A stretch of DNA of 64,000 nt from Rhodopseudomonas palustris. GTDB lineage: Bacteria > Pseudomonadota > Alphaproteobacteria > Rhizobiales > Xanthobacteraceae. Position 1 is the first letter of the stretch. Each line of letters begins with the position of its first letter. The notes under the pieces are model-generated. The model ran no database searches, had not been told where the DNA came from, and saw only the letters and a program-made list of their open reading frames with translations. A program made the translations under genes and the position numbers. This document shows positions 45,272 to 52,587 of this stretch, in pieces. The stretch is from the NCBI RefSeq assembly GCF_034479375.1, contig NZ_CP140155.1, forward strand, positions 4,378,501 through 4,442,500, read 5' to 3'.

Positions 45272-46690
45272 CTATTCCTGGAGCTGGCGCTTGAGCGATT
45301 CCACCTCGTCGGACAGCGTGGTGTCCTTGGACACCAGCCCTTCGATCTTGCGCACGGCGTGCAGCACTGTGGTGTGGTCGCGCCCGCCGAAACGGCGGCC
45401 GATCTCGGGCAGCGAGCGCAGCGTCAGCGTCTTGGCCAGATACATCGCCACCTGGCGCGGGCGCACCACATTGGCGGTGCGGCGCGACGACAGCAGGTCG
45501 GAGCGGCTGACATTGTACTGCCGCGCGACGATGCGCTGGATGTCCTCGATCTTGATCCGCTTCGGCTCCTGCGGCCGGATCAGATCGCGGACCTCGTGCT
45601 CGGCCATCTCCAGCGTCACCGGCTGGGCGTTGAGCTTGGAATGCGCCAGCAGGCGGTTGATCGCGCCCTCGAGGTCGCGGCCGTTATGGGTGATGGCGCG
45701 GGCGAGATATTCCAGCACCGGCGCCGGCACGTCGAAGCTCGCGTGATGCGCGCGGGCCGCGACCACGCGCGACTTCAGGATGCCGAGCCGCAGGTCTTCG
45801 CCGAGCGGCGCCATCTCGACGACGAGACCGCCGGCGAGCCGCGAGCGCACCCGCTCGTCGAGGCTTTCCAGATCGGACGGCGGACGATCGGCCGCCACCA
45901 CGACCTGGCGGCCGGCGTCGATCAGCGCGTTCAGCGTGTGGCAGAATTCGGCCTGGGTGGTCTTGCCCTGCAGGAATTGCAGATCGTCGATCACCAGCAC
46001 GTCGATGCCGCGCAGCGCTTCCTTGAAGGCGAGCGAGGTCTGCGTCTTCAGCGCGGCGACGAAGCCGTACATGAATTTCTCGGCGGTGAGATACAGCACC
46101 TTGCGCTCGTTGCCCGAATTGCCCGACCAGGTCACCGCCTGCAGCAGATGCGTCTTGCCGAGGCCGACGCCGGAATGAATGTAGAGCGGGTTGAACATCA
46201 CCGGATCGCCGCGGCGGCCTTCCGCTACCTGCCTCGCGGCGGCATGCGCCAGCGTGTTGGAGCGGCCGACCACGAAGCTCGCGAAGGTCAGCCGCGGATC
46301 GAGCGGCGAGCCGCCGAGCGCGTCGTGATTGGAAGAGGCGGGCACGGTCGCATGGCTGCGCATCTCGGTTGCCGGACGATGCTCGTCGCGGCGCTGCTCG
46401 ACCGGCGCCGGCGCTTCCTTCGCCACCGCGGCGCGCATCGGCGAGCGCACTGTGAGATCGATGCGGCAGACCTCCGGCAGTTCCGCCTGCCAGCAGGTCA
46501 GCACCTTGTCGGAATAGTGGGTCTGGATCCAGCTCTTCAGAAACCGCGTCGGCACCGACAGATGCACGCTCTCCGGCTGAACGGCTTCGAGGTCCATGCG
46601 CGCGAACCAGCTCGAATACACGTCCTCGCCGACGCTCGAGCGCAGACGGCCTTTTACGCGAGACCAGCGATCATGTTCCATGTTCGACAT
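45272..46690 (-). CDS. dnaA: Chromosomal replication initiator protein DnaA
   Basis: This 472-residue AAA+ initiator opens the chromosomal origin. Domain I is [29 protein letters not shown], domain II is a short variable linker, domain III has Walker A G174-VGLGKT180 and Walker B LVIDDLQF. Domain IV carries the DNA-binding signature [18 protein letters not shown]. Length is typical. The 1.3-kb region upstream contains several perfect palindromes, tandem CAAGTCC repeats and clustered GANTC sites, which are candidate control or origin elements. Confidence 0.98.
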   Translation of the reverse strand: MSNMEHDRWSRVKGRLRSSVGEDVYSSWFARMDLEAVQPESVHLSVPTRFLKSWIQTHYSDKVLTCWQAELPEVCRIDLTVRSPMRAAVAKEAPAPVEQRRDEHRPATEMRSHATVPASSNHDALGGSPLDPRLTFASFVVGRSNTLAHAAARQVAEGRRGDPVMFNPLYIHSGVGLGKTHLLQAVTWSGNSGNERKVLYLTAEKFMYGFVAALKTQTSLAFKEALRGIDVLVIDDLQFLQGKTTQAEFCHTLNALIDAGRQVVVAADRPPSDLESLDERVRSRLAGGLVVEMAPLGEDLRLGILKSRVVAARAHHASFDVPAPVLEYLARAITHNGRDLEGAINRLLAHSKLNAQPVTLEMAEHEVRDLIRPQEPKRIKIEDIQRIVARQYNVSRSDLLSSRRTANVVRPRQVAMYLAKTLTLRSLPEIGRRFGGRDHTTVLHAVRKIEGLVSKDTTLSDEVESLKRQLQE

Positions 46691-46848
46691 TTCAGCAGCT
46701 TTTCAGATGGAGTGATGTTCAACGCAGCGGGCGAAACCATGACGGCTCGCGCCGCGCCGCGGCGTCGCGAAGCAAACTCCGGACACGGCTCCGCCGTTCG
46801 GCAACGCGCCGACGTCAGCCCAGGGTCCGATGAATGAGTTGCTTCAGG

Positions 46849-46977
46849 TCAGCGCGGACTCGACGGATGCACCGGAGTTCGAGCGCAGCAGCGACTGGTG
46901 ATGGTGGTGGATGTCTTGAAATAATCTCGAGCCGAAACCTCGGCAGTGCGGAATGAAACGCTGAATTCGTCGCTCAT
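46849..46977 (-). CDS. Small ORF upstream of dnaA (42 residues), possible leader peptide
   Basis: An ATG at 46977 is preceded by a very strong AGGAGGGGGAGG Shine-Dalgarno. The peptide MSDEFSVSFRTAEVSARDYF continues KTSTTITSRCCARTPVHP and ends 158 bp before the dnaA start on the same strand. It contains a CC pair. The ribosome site is better than that of many real genes, so translation is plausible. No family is recognised. It could be a regulatory leader or an unrelated small protein. Confidence 0.45.
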   Translation of the reverse strand: MSDEFSVSFRTAEVSARDYFKTSTTITSRCCARTPVHPSSPR

Positions 46978-47039
46978 GAAACCTCCCCCTCCTGACGCGC
47001 TTGCACGCGGCAAGATGTCGTCAAATCCCGTGTCACGTC

Positions 47040-47068
47040 CAAGTCCGATCCAAGTCCAGTTCAAGTCC
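47040..47068. repeat. Three CAAGTCC direct repeats at 11-bp spacing
   Basis: CAAGTCC begins at 47040, 47051 and 47062, so the copies lie one helical turn apart on the same DNA face. Cooperative protein binding is a natural reading. Confidence 0.7.
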
Positions 47069-47126
47069 GACACCGCTGCGCCGTTTTCATGACGACCGAT
47101 TGTCGCTGGCCCCGCCGTCGCCCGCC

Positions 47127-47150
47127 GGAACGTTTGCATGCAAACGTTCC
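47127..47150. promoter_or_regulatory. 24-bp perfect palindrome upstream of dnaA
   Basis: GGAACGTTTGCA (47127-47138) is followed directly by its exact reverse complement (47139-47150). It lies 437 bp upstream of the dnaA start. A dimeric regulator site is likely; no factor is assigned. Confidence 0.75.
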
Positions 47151-47178
47151 TCACGAATTCAGACACGGCTTCGCCGCT

Positions 47179-47211
47179 CTCATATCGCTATGAGTGACAA
47201 TCTCTCTGTCA
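47179..47211. repeat. Two adjacent small inverted repeats
   Basis: CTCATA-TCGC-TATGAG (47179-47194) is followed directly by TGACA-N7-TGTCA (47195-47211). Both lie in the dnaA-rpsT intergenic region. Confidence 0.6.
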
Positions 47212-47342
47212 TTTGAAAAACGCCACCAACACGCACACCGCCGCCGATCTGCATGCCCGCCCCTGGTTCTCAAACCGCGCTGATCTGAAGAACCGTGGGC
47301 GTCGCGGGCGATCTAAGAAATACACGACCTCCCTTTTCCCGC

Positions 47343-47359
47343 AACGAATATGATTCGTT
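47343..47359. repeat. Inverted repeat AACGAAT-ATG-ATTCGTT
   Basis: Two 7-bp perfect arms are separated by 3 bp. The right arm overlaps a GATTC (GANTC) site. Confidence 0.6.
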
Positions 47360-47431
47360 CGGAGCGGCGCGAAACGCGGCGCGGGGTGCGCACGATTAGG
47401 CAGGGGTGCATCGCGGCGAAGGCAAGATTTT

Positions 47432-47449
47432 GAATCTGTGCACAGATTC
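47432..47449. promoter_or_regulatory. 18-bp perfect palindrome with two GANTC sites
   Basis: GAATCTGTG is followed by its exact complement CACAGATTC. The two ends are GANTC sites (the CcrM methylation target in alphaproteobacteria) and the centre is TGTGCACA. It lies 742 bp upstream of dnaA. Confidence 0.7.
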
Positions 47450-47960
47450 GTCGAGTGAACAGCGCGTGACAAATCCATCGCACGCCTAAAAGTTTTTCAT
47501 GAATCCTTTACCTTTGACGGTCGCGCGACAGCGGATTCAAAGCGCTCGCTTTCGCTTTGTCGATAAGTGTCTCGCTGGCCGGGTTTTTTCGTGAGCGTTC
47601 CGACAGGGTAACCCACGCATTGTTGTTACTGCGTAGAGTCCCGGGGCGCGACGACGCGATCGTCGTCACACAACGAGTTCCGGTTGTGCCCCAGCACTTT
47701 TTGAACGTCGTCCAGACAGCCTGACACTGTGCACGATGAGCTGAACAGCATCGCCGCGATCGAACGTCGGCGACGCCTGCGCTGCGTTGATCATGATGCG
47801 GGATCGCGATCGCCGCTCGTCGCGTCGTTCGACGCAAGGCGCGTCGGCCGAAGCAGATCTGCCGGAGGAATTGGCGACGGTGTCGGTCGTGTCGATGGCA
47901 ATGCATTGCGCGCATCGCGGACCGCGCATCTTACGCGAGAGGATTCGATCGGCCGCGCGC

Positions 47961-47989
47961 AAAAAAAAATGCCCGGCTCAGCCGGGCAT
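47961..47989 (-). terminator. Rho-independent terminator of rpsT
   Basis: On the minus strand ATGCCCGGC-TGA-GCCGGGCAT is followed by nine T residues. It lies 25 bp after the rpsT stop codon, a textbook intrinsic terminator. Confidence 0.93.
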
Positions 47990-48013
47990 CTGATTCTCTT
48001 CTGAACTTGAGAA

Positions 48014-48280
48014 TTACTTCCCGAGCTGGGCGATCCGGTGCGCGAGGCGCGACACTTTTCGGCTCGCTGCGTTCTTGTGAACGATGTTGCGCTGGGCGGC
48101 GCGCATCAGCGCCGGCTCGGCGTTCGCCATCGCCTTCAGCGCTGCGTCGCGGTCGCCGCTGGCGATCGCTTCTTCGACGGTCCGGACCGAACCGCGCATC
48201 TGGGTGCGGCGCGACTTGTTGACCGCGGTGCGCCGGGCAATCTTGCGAGTCGCTTTCTTCGCGGAAGACGTATTGGCCAT
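48014..48280 (-). CDS. rpsT: 30S ribosomal protein S20
   Basis: This 88-residue, highly basic protein starts [39 protein letters not shown] and ends [15 protein letters not shown], the S20 pattern. It binds 16S rRNA in the small subunit. It is a single-gene transcript with its own terminator (47961-47989) and a consensus promoter about 190 bp upstream, which implies a long 5' leader that could bind S20 itself for feedback control. Confidence 0.98.
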   Translation of the reverse strand: MANTSSAKKATRKIARRTAVNKSRRTQMRGSVRTVEEAIASGDRDAALKAMANAEPALMRAAQRNIVHKNAASRKVSRLAHRIAQLGK

Positions 48281-48464
48281 GTTCTCTCAAATCCTGCAGC
48301 GGCCTCCGCTGCGGAGGGCCGGGCTGATGACGGAGCCGCCGATGATCGGAGCCTCGCCGTGTGTTCCGGATGTTCTGAAGCTTGTTCCTGGAGCCGACGG
48401 GCCGAAAACGCGACGCCGCATCAAAGAACAGCGGCGGCAGGGAGACCCCACCGCCAATCCGCGC

Positions 48465-48493
48465 CTTATAAAGCCACAGCTTTCCAGCGTCAA
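48465..48493 (-). promoter_or_regulatory. Sigma-70-type promoter for rpsT
   Basis: On the minus strand TTGACG (48493-48488), a 17-bp spacer and TATAAG (48470-48465) form a near-consensus housekeeping promoter. Transcription would start near 48458, giving a leader of about 178 nt before rpsT. The rest of the gap 48281-48657 shows no gene. Confidence 0.8.
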
Positions 48494-48657
48494 CGGTTGC
48501 GGCGGCCCAATGTGGTTCGGGCCGCGGGGGTGAGTTGCCGGCCTCAACGCCCAGCCGGGCGCTCGGCGGGCAGGGATAAGTCGCTGGCGAGGTTGTGTTT
48601 TGTGCGCCGGCCCGGTAGATGCGGCCGAGGGGGCGGTCAATTCCATCGGGGTGGACG

Positions 48658-48972
48658 ATGATCCGCGGGTTCTTTCGACTGATCGGCTTGCTGCTGCTGA
48701 CCGGAGGATTCATCTTCCTGGTCTATGACGGCGCGCGTTCGGTCGCCGACAGCTCCCTGCAATGGACCCCGCTCGGGGAATTCTGGAACGACGTCCACCA
48801 GTCCAGCCAGCAGGCGTTCCGGGTCTGGGTCGAGCAGGCCACGCCCTGGCTCTGGACCCATGTCGTCAAGCTGCTGCTGGCGCAGCCGACTTTCGCGGTG
48901 CTCGGCGTCGCCGGCCTGTTGCTGCTGCTGCTGTTCCGGCCGCGCAAGCCGCTGATCGGCTACGCCCGCTGA
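48658..48972 (+). CDS. Small membrane protein with two TM segments, unknown function
   Basis: This 104-residue protein begins [31 protein letters not shown]. It has a polar middle ([33 protein letters not shown]) and a second hydrophobic segment ([32 protein letters not shown]). The ATG at 48658 follows GGGTGGAC. Similar two-helix proteins ending in LLLLxRxRKxxIGYAR occur in rhizobiales, in my recollection, without known role. Divergent from rpsT. Confidence 0.75.
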   Translation: MIRGFFRLIGLLLLTGGFIFLVYDGARSVADSSLQWTPLGEFWNDVHQSSQQAFRVWVEQATPWLWTHVVKLLLAQPTFAVLGVAGLLLLLLFRPRKPLIGYAR

Positions 48973-49136
48973 CGATCGGTGCGTCTCGGCGTAACGACCC
49001 TGTCGGTCGACGCGTAAGTACCTATATCCAGACTTCAGTCGAGAGCCGGTGGCGACAGCGTTCGGTTGCCCGCCAGCATCATCCAGCACAGGGCGCCCGG
49101 GCGAGCTTGACCGCCGCGGCGCGCCGGGAGGTGTCC

Positions 49137-49793
49137 ATGTTCTTCACGCGTAAAACCACCGCGATGCCGAGCGCCAGCGAAGCGCTGCCGGGCCGCGCCA
49201 CGCCGATTCCGACTGCGCGCAGCCATTTCGTCAACGGCCATCGCATCCAGCCGCCTTATCCCGAGGGGCTGCAGCGGGCGGTGTTCGGGCTCGGCTGTTT
49301 CTGGGGCGCGGAGCGCAAGTTCTGGGAGCTCGGCGACGGCGTCTATTCCACCGCGGTTGGCTATGCCGGCGGCTACACGCCGAACCCGACCTATGAGGAA
49401 GTCTGCTCCGGCCGCACCGGCCACACCGAAGCGGTGCTGGTGGTGTTCGATCCGACGAAGATCTCCTACGAAGCGCTGCTGAAGACGTTCTGGGAAAGCC
49501 ACGACCCGACCCAGGGCATGCGCCAGGGCAACGATGTCGGCTCGCAATATCGCTCCGCGATCTACACCTTCGGCGAGGCGCAGGCGCGCGCGGTCGACGC
49601 GTCGCGCGAGGCCTATCAGCAGGCGCTCGGCGCCAAGCGCTTCGGGTCGATCACCACCGAGATCGCGCCGGCCGGCGAGTTCTATTTCGCCGAAGACTAC
49701 CACCAGCAATATCTCGCCAAGAATCCCGGCGGCTATTGCGGTCTCGGCGGCACCGGCGTGTCCTGCCCGATCGGCGTCGGCGTCAACGCCTGA
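49137..49793 (+). CDS. msrA: Peptide methionine sulfoxide reductase MsrA
   Basis: This 218-residue enzyme reduces methionine-S-sulfoxide in proteins. The catalytic motif is G-C54-FWG in [16 protein letters not shown]. The [45 protein letters not shown] and [26 protein letters not shown] blocks are classical, and the last carries a resolving Cys. About 40 extra N-terminal residues ([15 protein letters not shown]) match the longer alphaproteobacterial form. The ATG at 49137 follows GGGAGG. Confidence 0.97.
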   Translation: MFFTRKTTAMPSASEALPGRATPIPTARSHFVNGHRIQPPYPEGLQRAVFGLGCFWGAERKFWELGDGVYSTAVGYAGGYTPNPTYEEVCSGRTGHTEAVLVVFDPTKISYEALLKTFWESHDPTQGMRQGNDVGSQYRSAIYTFGEAQARAVDASREAYQQALGAKRFGSITTEIAPAGEFYFAEDYHQQYLAKNPGGYCGLGGTGVSCPIGVGVNA

Positions 49794-49883
49794 TCCGCCT
49801 GCGATCCGGCACGGCGAAACCTCTCCCGCTTGCGGGCAGGGCTATCGCAGATGGATCGGATGTCAGCCACGACCCCGCCGCGA

Positions 49884-50000
49884 GTCGTCCCCGCGCAGGC
49901 GGGGACCCATAACCCCTGGCTTATCAAGCAAAAGAAAGCCTCTGCAGCGGCTTCAATCGAGACGCTGCGGCGTATGGGTCCCCGCCTGCGCGGGGACGAC
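49884..50000. repeat. REP-like inverted repeat (GTCGTCCCCGCGCAGGCGGGGAC family)
   Basis: Two hairpins, GTCCCCGCGCAGGCGGGGAC and GTCCCCGCCTGCGCGGGGAC, lie in opposite orientation around a 66-bp spacer. It fills most of the gap between msrA and the export gene. Confidence 0.85.
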
Positions 50001-50141
50001 ATGCGGATAGGCAAGGCCCAGATCGCTATCATCGACACCTCGCGTGGCGAAGCCGGGCGAAGCGCGCCTCGCGGAACTACGCACCGCCAACAATTTGTTA
50101 ACCCTAACGGGGCATAAACGGAGCCATCTCGTGGAGAGGGA

Positions 50142-50783
50142 ATGGCTCCAGTGCGTTTGGACCACGCGTTTCGATTGTCGATGATTGCCGTGATGGCAGC
50201 GCTTGCGCTCGGCGGCTGCATGCGGCGGTCGGGCCCGGTCGCGATCCAGCCGTCCAACGCCCTCGACAGCATGGCCTATGGTGGCCGGGCCGCCTATGCG
50301 CCAGCGCCGATGCCCGGCCCGCATTCGGAATATCGCCTCGATGCCGGCGACCGGCTGCGCATCGTGGTCTACGGCCAGGAAGGTCTCACCAACACCTACG
50401 CGATCGACGCCTCCGGCGCGATCACCATGCCGCTGATCGGCAGCGTCCCCGCGCGCGGCCGCACCCCCGCCGGTCTGGCCGCCGCGATCTCCGCGCGGCT
50501 GCGCAACGGCTTCATCCGCGAGCCGTCGGTGGCGGTCGAAATCGATCAGTATCGGCCGTTCTACATTCTCGGCGAGGTGCTGGCGCCCGGCCAATATCCC
50601 TATGTGCCGGGCATGACGGTGGAGAGCGCGGTCGCGATTGCCGGCGGCTTCTCGCCGCGCGCCCGCCGTGACAGCGTGACGCTGACGCACCCCGATGGCG
50701 GCGCGATGGTCCGTGCGGTGGTCCCGCTCGGTACCCCGCTGACGCCGGGCGACACCGTGATGGTCAGTGAACGCTGGTTCTGA
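50142..50783 (+). CDS. Polysaccharide export outer-membrane lipoprotein (Wza/BexD-like, Poly_export + SLBB)
   Basis: This 213-residue protein has a lipoprotein signal: MIAVMAALALGGC with lipid-modified Cys26 in LGGCMRR. The Poly_export domain begins YRLDAGDRLRIVVYGQEGLTNTYAIDASGAITMPLIG. An SLBB-like part (RPFYILGEVLAPGQYPYVPGMTVESAVAIAGGFSPRARRD) follows. Such proteins form the outer-membrane channel for capsule or exopolysaccharide export. No glycosyltransferase or Wzc gene is adjacent, so the partner system is elsewhere. GGAGAGGGA precedes the ATG. Confidence 0.92.
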   Translation: MAPVRLDHAFRLSMIAVMAALALGGCMRRSGPVAIQPSNALDSMAYGGRAAYAPAPMPGPHSEYRLDAGDRLRIVVYGQEGLTNTYAIDASGAITMPLIGSVPARGRTPAGLAAAISARLRNGFIREPSVAVEIDQYRPFYILGEVLAPGQYPYVPGMTVESAVAIAGGFSPRARRDSVTLTHPDGGAMVRAVVPLGTPLTPGDTVMVSERWF

Positions 50784-50809
50784 GGCGAAGCGACGCGGTC
50801 GGTCGGCGG

Positions 50810-51226
50810 CTAATCCCACATCCAGTTGCGGCCCCAGTCGCCCTTCCAGCCGGCGAGCCGGCCGTGGCGGAACTGCAGATACAGCCGGTCGCGGCGGTTG
50901 AAGAAGCCGCTGCCGCCGCCGGTGCGGATCGCCAGAAAGATTTCGTCGCCGGGCCGGCCGCTGACGTAGTTCAGCGGCATGCCGAGCGCGCGTTCCGCCT
51001 GCAGCGCGTCCATCCCGAACGCCAGCGGCGTGGTGTTGGACAGCGTCGCGATGAACGGCGGCGCGACGATGACCGGCGCCGGTTGCTGCGCCGAGGCCGG
51101 CAGCGCGAGTGACGAGGCCGCGATCAGCGAAGCGACCATCGCCATCGCAGGCCGCGCGGTTCGCGCGCGGCGCAGCGGTTGCGGCCTGTCGTCGCGGTCG
51201 ATCAGGGTCGGCGAGGTCTGTGGCAT
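50810..51226 (-). CDS. Exported protein, unknown function
   Basis: This 138-residue protein starts at ATG 51226 (MPQTSPTLIDRDDRPQ). A basic stretch and hydrophobic core (RTARPAMAMVASLIAASSLALPASAQ) give a signal peptide cleaved near ASA-Q. The mature domain, LALGMDAL-like FGMDALQAERALGMPLNYVSGRPGDEIFLAIRTGG with YLQFRHGRLAGWKGDWGRNWMW at the end, looks like a BamE/SmpA-type small fold, but this is only a visual impression. It is convergent with the export lipoprotein gene. Confidence 0.65.
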   Translation of the reverse strand: MPQTSPTLIDRDDRPQPLRRARTARPAMAMVASLIAASSLALPASAQQPAPVIVAPPFIATLSNTTPLAFGMDALQAERALGMPLNYVSGRPGDEIFLAIRTGGGSGFFNRRDRLYLQFRHGRLAGWKGDWGRNWMWD

Positions 51227-51421
51227 CGTCGTCCTTTCGGATCCTCGGATCATAGCATCGGCTTGTTCGGAAGCCGAGTACGCAGCAGCTCGAACCCTTA
51301 CAATACCAATCAAATCCGCGCGGAAAAAACATCGATCGTTAAGAACGCCCATTAAGCAGTGGGAACCAATTTCTCGGGTAGGGATGGGCGCAGGCGTAGG
51401 TCATATCCAATCCGGTGATCC

Positions 51422-52528
51422 ATGAATTCAGTAGCCCGACAATCGGCGCCCCAGATCGAGCCGCGACGGCGGCTGCTGCTGGCGTCCGATCGCCGCGATC
51501 AAAGCGCGGATCTCGCACGCATCCTCGCCGGCGTCGCCGAGGTCGAGGTCGTCTCGACCGCCGAGCTGCCGCAAGCCCCGTCGCGCGACCTGTCCGGGAT
51601 CGTCGTCGATATCAATCTGCGCTCCGCCGAGAGCGTGCAGCGCATCAAGCAAAGGCTGCTCGGCCGCGACTACCAGCCCTTTCCCCGGCTGTTCGTGCTG
51701 GCCGATGAGCTGCATCACGGCTCGATGCAGGCCTGGGCGCTGGGCGCCACCGACACCATCGCCCGCCCGTTCGATTCGCGCGATCTGCTGGCGCGGATCC
51801 GCGCGGCGTTTCCGGATGCGTCGGAGATCACCGCCGACGCCCGCGCCGAGGCGATGAGCCAGGGCATCGCCGCGGCGCACGGCGTGCTGGTCAGGATTTT
51901 CGAGCGGCTGCCGGCCGGCAAACCGCTCTCCTATCAGGACGTGCTTCAGGCCGAGGGGTCGATCCTCAAGGCGATCCGGCGCACCTCGCTGCGCGAATGG
52001 CTCGCCGCGGTCGGCCGCCACCACAATGAGAGCTATCGGCTGGCGCTGTTCGCGACCGGCTATGCGGTCGCCTTCGCCCAGCACCTCGGCATGCGCGAGG
52101 AGGACCAGCGCCGCCTGACCCGCGCGGCGCTGCTGTTCGACGTCGGCAAGGCGTTCGTCGAGGTCGGCCTGCTCGACAATGTCGACGCCCTGCAGGGCGA
52201 GCGCATGCGCAAATTCCGCGAGCATCCGCGGCTCGGTTACGATGCGCTGGCCGCCGAAGGCAGCTTCCCGCGCGAGACCCTCGACGTCGTGCTGCATCAC
52301 CACGAACTGCTCGACGGCTCCGGCTATCCCGACGCGCTGCACGGCGACCAGATCAGCGACATCGTCCGCATCACCACGATCGTCGATATTTTCACGTCGC
52401 TGGTGGCGCAGCGCAAGAACCATATCCCGTTGATGCCGCTGCAGGCGTTCTGCCGGATGGAACAGATGGACGGCAAGATCGACCAGCGCCTGCTGCAGGC
52501 GTTCCGCCCGGTCGCGCTCGGCGGTTAG
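51422..52528 (+). CDS. Receiver-like and HD-GYP-type regulatory protein with degenerate HD motif
   Basis: This is a 368-residue cytoplasmic protein. The N-terminal ~125 residues resemble a response-regulator receiver (LLLASDRRDQSADLARIL, GIVVDINLRSAES, GATDTIARPFDSRDLLARI). The C-terminal domain is HD-GYP-like: HHNESYRLALFATGYAVAFAQHLG, then LLFDVGKAFVEVG, HHHELLDGSGYPDALHGDQ and RITTIVDIFTSL. The HD dyad is F239-D240 instead of His-Asp, while the GYP (301-303) and last Asp are kept. c-di-GMP hydrolysis is therefore doubtful; it may be a binding or signalling domain. Confidence 0.85.
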   Translation: MNSVARQSAPQIEPRRRLLLASDRRDQSADLARILAGVAEVEVVSTAELPQAPSRDLSGIVVDINLRSAESVQRIKQRLLGRDYQPFPRLFVLADELHHGSMQAWALGATDTIARPFDSRDLLARIRAAFPDASEITADARAEAMSQGIAAAHGVLVRIFERLPAGKPLSYQDVLQAEGSILKAIRRTSLREWLAAVGRHHNESYRLALFATGYAVAFAQHLGMREEDQRRLTRAALLFDVGKAFVEVGLLDNVDALQGERMRKFREHPRLGYDALAAEGSFPRETLDVVLHHHELLDGSGYPDALHGDQISDIVRITTIVDIFTSLVAQRKNHIPLMPLQAFCRMEQMDGKIDQRLLQAFRPVALGG

Positions 52529-52534
52529 TAGCCC

Positions 52535-52575
52535 CGTCATTCCGGGGCGCGCGTTGCGCGTGCCCCGGAATGACG
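52535..52575. terminator. REP-like palindrome between convergent genes (possible bidirectional terminator)
   Basis: CGTCATTCCGGGGC (52535-52548) and GCCCCGGAATGACG (52562-52575) pair perfectly over 14 bp. It lies between the HD-GYP-like gene and the convergent acyl-CoA synthetase gene. A longer relative occurs at 58245-58362. Confidence 0.65.
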
Positions 52576-52587
52576 AGAAGGACGCGA

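Larger units (their letters stand above)
46978..48013. other. Palindrome-rich intergenic region upstream of dnaA (possible origin or dnaA control region)
   Basis: About 1 kb between the small ORF and rpsT has no convincing gene. It is less GC-rich than its surroundings and holds the palindromes listed separately plus eight GANTC sites between 47352 and 47996. I did not find a cluster of consensus DnaA boxes (TTATNCACA), so calling this oriC is unproven. Confidence 0.45.

Noticed and set aside
47720..47735. DnaA box candidates such as CTGTGCACGA
   Set aside because: They differ from TTATNCACA at several positions, and I found no cluster of good matches, so an oriC call is not supported.
49884..50000. 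CRISPR-like repeats
   Set aside because: Only two palindromic units in opposite orientation with one spacer; a REP-like pair, with no direct repeat array and no cas genes.
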